Below are positions 60,389-64,000 of a DNA stretch of 64,000 nt, piece by piece. The notes beneath the pieces were generated by a model that was not told the origin of the DNA, made no database searches, and was given only the letters and a program-made list of their open reading frames with translations. Source of the DNA: Phormidium tenue FACHB-1052 (GTDB lineage: Bacteria > Cyanobacteriota > Cyanobacteriia > Phormidesmidales > Phormidesmidaceae); assembly GCF_014696675.1 (NCBI RefSeq), contig NZ_JACJQN010000016.1, forward strand, positions 62,001 to 126,000, given 5' to 3'. A program made the position numbers and the translations under genes. Position 1 is the first letter of the stretch. Every line of letters begins with the position of its first letter.

Positions 60389-62170
60389 ATGACCTTTGAC
60401 TTTCGCAACACTAACGCCCTCTGGGCCTCGGTGCTAGTGGCCACACTGGCTCGGCTGGGGCTCAAAACCGCTGTAATTTCGCCTGGTTCACGCTCCACGC
60501 CGCTGACTGTAGCTCTGGTTAGCCATCCTGAGATTGAGGCGGTGCCAGTGCTCGATGAGCGATCGGCGGCATTTTTCGCCCTGGGCCTGGCTCGGCGGAC
60601 CGGGCAACCGGTGGCTTTGGTCTGCACCTCCGGCACCGCCGGGGCCAACTACTACCCCGCTGTTATCGAGGCGCGAGAAAGCCGCATTCCTTTGCTGGTG
60701 CTGACGGCCGATCGCCCTCCCGAGCTGCGCGACTGTGCCTCGGGCCAAACTATCGATCAGCAAAGACTGTTTGGCACGTTCCCAAACTGGTATGCGGAGC
60801 TAGCGGTGCCCGTGGCAGAGCTGGGTATGCTGCGCTATCTGCGACAGATCTTAGGGCAGGCCTGGGGGCGATCGCTCTATCCAGTGGCGGGGCCGGTGCA
60901 CCTCAACTGTCCCTTCCGCGACCCCTTAGCCCCCATCGCCGATGGCTCGGTAACGCACTTAAAAGACGAACTCAGCGACGACTTTCTAGCGGCGGTTGGA
61001 GTGCCAGCGCATGAGGAAGTCTCGACGCTAGGGATAGCTCTGCCCTGGCTGGAGACCTGGCGGACATGCGATCGCGGCTTAATCATCGCTGGCCCGGTCC
61101 AGCCCGTCGATCCGTTGGGCTACTGCAAGGCTGTTGCGGCTCTAGCCGACTACCTGGGCTGGCCAGTGCTGGCTGAGGGGCTATCGCCGCTGCGCAATGC
61201 GGCTGGGTTGAATGCTTCTCTGGTCACCACCTACGACCTCGCCTTGAGACAGCCCATCTGGGCGAAAGATCTGGTGCCTGAGCAGGTGATCCAGCTTGGT
61301 CCGCTGCCCACCAGCAAACGACTGCGCCAGTGGCTACAGACAGCCCAGCCTCGCCGCTGGGTCGTTGACCCTGGAAACACCAACCTCGACCCTCTCCACG
61401 GTCCGGTAACGCCCTTGTCCCTCAGCGTTACCACCCTGGCCCAGGTCTTGCCCCCGGTTTCAGAAGCGCGTCTGCCTGGTTGCTACCACGACCAATGGCT
61501 GGTGCTAGAGGCGGGACTGCGCCAACAGCTCGATCGCGCCCTGGCGGATTTGGATCAACTCTTTGAGGGCAAAATACCCTGGCTGCTGGCCCGCTCTTTA
61601 CCGAAGGAAACTGCGGTAGTAATCGCCAACAGTATGTCAATCCGCGATGTGGAATGGTTTTGGCCACCGGGCGATCGCGCCCTGCGCCCCTACTGCAACC
61701 GGGGGGCTAACGGCATTGACGGCACACTGTCGACGGCCCTAGGCATCGCCCACGGTGGCCCGCCTGCGGTGCTGCTGACGGGCGATCTGGCCCTGCTGCA
61801 CGACACCAACGGCTGGCTCAGCGTGCCGCGCCTGCGGGGTCATCTCACTGTGGTAGTCGTGAATAACCAGGGGGGCGGTATCTTTGATCAACTGCCCGTT
61901 GCCACCCTGCCCGTCCCTGGCGAACGCTGGTTTGAAGACTTCTTTACCACGCCCCAAACCGTCGATCTCAACCGCCTCTGCGCCGCCTACGGAGTAAACT
62001 ACGAGCGAGTTGAAACCTGGAGCCAGCTCACGGCCAGCGTCAGCAGTTTACCTACCACCGGAGTCAGGTTACTGGAGGTACGGTGCGATCGCACCCAATC
62101 CCACAACCTTCGCCAGCAGCTCCTCACGCCCCCAGAGGCTCTATCAAACCTTTTGAACCAGAACCCTTAG
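60389..62170 (+). CDS. menD: 2-Succinyl-5-enolpyruvyl-6-hydroxy-3-cyclohexene-1-carboxylate synthase MenD
   Basis: Uses isochorismate from MenF and 2-oxoglutarate with thiamine diphosphate. 593 residues, full length. Motifs: AVISPGSRSTPL, VLDERSAAFFALG with the ThDP-activating Glu, VCTSGTAGANYYPAVIEA, LTADRPPELRDCASGQTIDQ, NRGANGIDGTLSTALG and the ThDP/Mg site GDLALLHDTNGW ... NNQGGGIF. Phylloquinone made this way is the A1 electron carrier of photosystem I. Confidence 0.97.
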   Translation: MTFDFRNTNALWASVLVATLARLGLKTAVISPGSRSTPLTVALVSHPEIEAVPVLDERSAAFFALGLARRTGQPVALVCTSGTAGANYYPAVIEARESRIPLLVLTADRPPELRDCASGQTIDQQRLFGTFPNWYAELAVPVAELGMLRYLRQILGQAWGRSLYPVAGPVHLNCPFRDPLAPIADGSVTHLKDELSDDFLAAVGVPAHEEVSTLGIALPWLETWRTCDRGLIIAGPVQPVDPLGYCKAVAALADYLGWPVLAEGLSPLRNAAGLNASLVTTYDLALRQPIWAKDLVPEQVIQLGPLPTSKRLRQWLQTAQPRRWVVDPGNTNLDPLHGPVTPLSLSVTTLAQVLPPVSEARLPGCYHDQWLVLEAGLRQQLDRALADLDQLFEGKIPWLLARSLPKETAVVIANSMSIRDVEWFWPPGDRALRPYCNRGANGIDGTLSTALGIAHGGPPAVLLTGDLALLHDTNGWLSVPRLRGHLTVVVVNNQGGGIFDQLPVATLPVPGERWFEDFFTTPQTVDLNRLCAAYGVNYERVETWSQLTASVSSLPTTGVRLLEVRCDRTQSHNLRQQLLTPPEALSNLLNQNP

Positions 62171-62185
62171 ACTACAAACCCGACC

Positions 62186-63295
62186 TTACTTGCCCTGATT
62201 TCCCTTCGCCTGGGGCAGCCAAAACGTAAACTCACTGCCCTGGCCCAAGGTGCTTTTGACCTCAATTTTGCCCCCCTGCACCTCCACCAAACGGCGGCAG
62301 ATAGTGAGGCCTAGACCTGTACCCCCAGAATTGCGGTTGCGGGAGCGATCGGCCCGCCAAAATCGCTCAAACACGTAGGGCAAGTCTTCCTCAGCAATCC
62401 CAATGCCGGTGTCAGTCACGCTGACATAGACCCGGCCACCCTGAGCCCAGGCCTTGACTGTAACTGCGCCCTTCTCGGTGTAGCGCAGGGCATTGCCCAG
62501 TAAATTGATCACAATCTGCTCAATGCGGCTGGGGTCGGCGTGCACCAGAGGCAAATCGGACGGACAATGCAATGTAATCGTGACGCGATCGGTGCTGACA
62601 AACTGGTCAGCGAAAGGACGCACCAGCGCAGTCAGCAGTGGGCACAGCGCCACCGTTTGGGCCTGAATGGGTAGATAACCCGCCTCCAGCTTAGACAGCT
62701 CTTGCAGGTCATTGACCAGGCGCTGGAGGCGCGTAGTTTCTACCGCTAGCCGTTGATACAGTTCGGGCTCCGGGGCAACGGTGCCATCTGCCAGCCCTTC
62801 CAGATAGCCGTGGATGATTGTTAGCGGGGTGCGCAGTTCGTGGGTGAGATCGCCAATCAGCTCGCGGCGGTGCTCTTCCACGCCCTCTAGGTCTGCCGCC
62901 ATGCGGTTAAAGCTGCTGGCCAACCGCTGAATTTCCAAAATTTCTGAGGGCGGCACGCGGGCGTTTAATCGGCCAGCAGCAAACGATCGCGTCACCTCCG
63001 TCATCTGATCGAGCGGGCGAATGATGCGCCGAGACACCAAGTAGCTCAAGCCCCCGGCGGTACCCCCACCCACTAAGATTGCCCACAACATGCCTCGGCT
63101 CCAGGCGGCCTCAAACCCCTTGACTAGCTGGGTACGGCGCTGCACGCTCAGCACCCCGTTTTCATAGCGCTCCAGGGAAACCACAAAGAGACGGGGAGTG
63201 TAAAGCCTGCCAAAGATGGCCAGAGCCAAAATGCCAATTCCCATCACCGCTAAGTGAGAGATAAAAAGACGACTACGAAGGCTAATCTTGGCCAT
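62186..63295 (-). CDS. Membrane sensor histidine kinase
   Basis: 369 residues from ATG 63295 (MAKISLRSRLFISHL). Two membrane helices (about 12-30 and 69-86) enclose a short periplasmic loop; then HAMP (about 86-138; SRRIIRPLDQMTEVTRSFAAGRLN), DHp with phospho-acceptor His152 (IGDLTHELRTPLTIIHGY), and the ATPase domain with N box INLLGNALRY, G1 DTGIGI, F VFERFWRADRSRNRNSGGTGLGL. BaeS/ResE-like layout. No response regulator lies next to it. Its 3' end is 15 bases from menD (convergent), and the ferredoxin gene is just upstream on the same strand. Confidence 0.95.
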   Translation of the reverse strand: MAKISLRSRLFISHLAVMGIGILALAIFGRLYTPRLFVVSLERYENGVLSVQRRTQLVKGFEAAWSRGMLWAILVGGGTAGGLSYLVSRRIIRPLDQMTEVTRSFAAGRLNARVPPSEILEIQRLASSFNRMAADLEGVEEHRRELIGDLTHELRTPLTIIHGYLEGLADGTVAPEPELYQRLAVETTRLQRLVNDLQELSKLEAGYLPIQAQTVALCPLLTALVRPFADQFVSTDRVTITLHCPSDLPLVHADPSRIEQIVINLLGNALRYTEKGAVTVKAWAQGGRVYVSVTDTGIGIAEEDLPYVFERFWRADRSRNRNSGGTGLGLTICRRLVEVQGGKIEVKSTLGQGSEFTFWLPQAKGNQGK

Positions 63296-63355
63296 AGTAA
63301 AGGGCAACCTTGGTTTGGCCCAGAGAGGAAACTCAGAACCCTAGGCTAGACCAAA

Positions 63356-63583
63356 CTAGGCCGGAGTGTTTTGTAGGTCGGGCTTTTCTTCGGGCAGAAT
63401 AGCGCCTTCCACAGGGCACACCTGGAGGCAAATCCCGCAGTCAATGCAGGTTGAAAAGTCAATCCAGTACCAGTCGGTGCCCTTGGTATTTTTGCCGGGG
63501 CCCTCGTGGATGCAGGCGACTGGGCAGGCGTCAACGCAGTCGGCGACGCCCTCACAAACGTTAGTCACAATGGTGTGGGCCAC
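63356..63583 (-). CDS. Eight-cysteine ferredoxin (two Fe-S clusters)
   Basis: 75 residues from GTG 63583; GAGGAG 5 bases upstream supports it. Cysteines: C10-x5-C16-x3-C20-x3-C24 (VCEGVADCVDACPVACI) and C45-x2-C48-x2-C51-x3-C55 (CIDCGICLQVCPVEG), so two clusters, with the insert HEGPGKNTKGTDWYWIDF between. The first motif has x5 instead of x2-x2 spacing, so that cluster may be [3Fe-4S] or an unusual [4Fe-4S]. A soluble low-potential electron carrier; partner unknown. Confidence 0.93.
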   Translation of the reverse strand: MAHTIVTNVCEGVADCVDACPVACIHEGPGKNTKGTDWYWIDFSTCIDCGICLQVCPVEGAILPEEKPDLQNTPA

Positions 63584-63713
63584 AATCTCTCCTCACGTAC
63601 ACAAAATAGTATCGGGAACTTGACGTTCCCCTGGGCAGACAGTTGGGGCTAACCCCAACTCTGTAACTCTCTTCCTATCAGAACTTAAGCCAGGGCTGCT
63701 GCCACCACCCACG

Positions 63714-64000
63714 TTAGTTCAGCGCTTCAATCTCTGGCAAGCCGTCAGGGCCGATCCAAGCGATGCGGCTAATGCGGCGCTGCCGGGCTAGAACGCGGGT
63801 AGTCGCAGGCGACTCGCCATCGGCTAGGTGCACCTCGGCCCGCACCAGACTGGCTGACGCTCGCAGGGTTTGGGCGTAAGTAAAGGCTGCTGCTGCTGCC
63901 TGGGGCGCGGTGGGCACCACCAGCCAATCGCTGGGGGGGGTATCTTGGGGCAGATAGCCCGTGGGCAGCAGCGCCTGGTGCAGGGCCTCGATATTTAGCA
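63714..64000 (-). CDS. hisZ: ATP phosphoribosyltransferase regulatory subunit HisZ (3' part only)
   Basis: The frame is open from the window's right edge to TAA/TAG stop at 63714; the start lies outside. The visible about 95 residues (LNIEALHQALLPTGYLP ... SDWLVVPTAPQAAAAAFTYAQTLR, VRAEVHLADG, YARQR-like LARQRRISRIAWIGPDGLPEIE) match the C-terminal end of cyanobacterial HisZ, a HisRS-like protein that activates short HisG in histidine synthesis. The match is from memory of the family's last 90 residues, so moderately sure. Confidence 0.75.
   Translation of the reverse strand, partial: LNIEALHQALLPTGYLPQDTPPSDWLVVPTAPQAAAAAFTYAQTLRASASLVRAEVHLADGESPATTRVLARQRRISRIAWIGPDGLPEIEALN

Noticed and set aside
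1-64000. CRISPR arrays, tRNA/rRNA genes, transposases, prophage genes
   Set aside because: Looked for regular spaced repeats, T-loop motifs and transposase or phage proteins by eye; none was found.

Overview
The window is cyanobacterial chromosome. Evidence: the HIP1 octamer GCGATCGC is scattered throughout (for example at 381 and 1604); there is a photosystem I PsaM gene; and there are CrtR-type beta-carotene hydroxylase, ClpR, an Flv1-type flavodiiron protein, a carboxysome-type beta-carbonic anhydrase with the C-terminal tail of CcaA, a CP12-like protein, COP23, DUF1824, and menF/menD for phylloquinone. High G+C and dense HIP1 suggest a filamentous Leptolyngbya/Nodosilinea-like lineage; that placement is inference. 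I see no rRNA, tRNA, CRISPR array, prophage or intact insertion sequence. Almost every gene is core or house-keeping, so this is mostly a stable backbone with a few accessory patches.

Layout. 1-4.7 kb: tail of a metal-type ABC ATPase, a SulP anion transporter followed by the wreck of a universal stress protein gene, a membrane-anchored EEP phosphodiesterase and a glutathione transferase. 4.7-10.8 kb (minus strand): argB, aroK, a LapA-like membrane protein, ubiX and an RNase R. 11.3-17 kb: phoU, psaM, pyruvate kinase, crtR, aroH and sppA, with strong bidirectional terminators. 17-23 kb: EamA transporter, HEAT-repeat protein, a GT4 glycosyltransferase, then the minus-strand clpR-clpP-J-protein group and a CsbD protein. 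23-30.5 kb: GT2 glycosyltransferase, a toxin/antitoxin-like pair, an ABC exporter, a G/C-rich palindromic element, a GGCT-like protein, trpB, DUF29 and an RNase D. 30.5-34.4 kb: a cysteine-free CP12-like protein, an RRM protein whose ribosome binding site lies in a hairpin, secreted and membrane proteins, and CcaA. 34.8-41.3 kb: a type I secretion pair (cyclic-nucleotide-domain ABC transporter with a dead C39 domain, plus HlyD), a CmpR-like LysR regulator and a GFA protein. 41.4-48.6 kb: fibrillin-like protein, hisA, fabI, a serine hydrolase translationally coupled to a CPBP protease, a very unusual lysine-free acidic protein, radC and DUF1824. 48.7-56.4 kb: AMIN/TrbI-like envelope protein, COP23, an alpha/beta hydrolase without its Asp and His, a WG-repeat lipoprotein, a DnaQ-like exonuclease and a WecG-type glycosyltransferase. 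56.9-64 kb: Flv1-type protein, menF-menD, a histidine kinase, an 8-Cys ferredoxin and the 3' end of hisZ.

How genes may work together. clpR and clpP probably form one operon making the mixed ClpP/R protease ring. menF and menD are consecutive steps to phylloquinone, the photosystem I quinone, and PsaM is a photosystem I subunit. CcaA, the CmpR-like regulator and the CP12-like protein all point to CO2 acquisition and fixation. The PCAT-like transporter and HlyD adaptor should make an export channel with an unassigned substrate; the lysine-free acidic protein 6.6 kb downstream is a candidate cargo by composition only.

The most interesting signals are the hairpin that buries the ribosome binding site of the RRM gene (30946-30986), the lysine/histidine/cysteine/tryptophan-free acidic protein (46052-47194), the CP12-like protein with no cysteine, and the collapsed usp gene behind sulP. 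I did not find a convincing multi-gene system that is plainly new.
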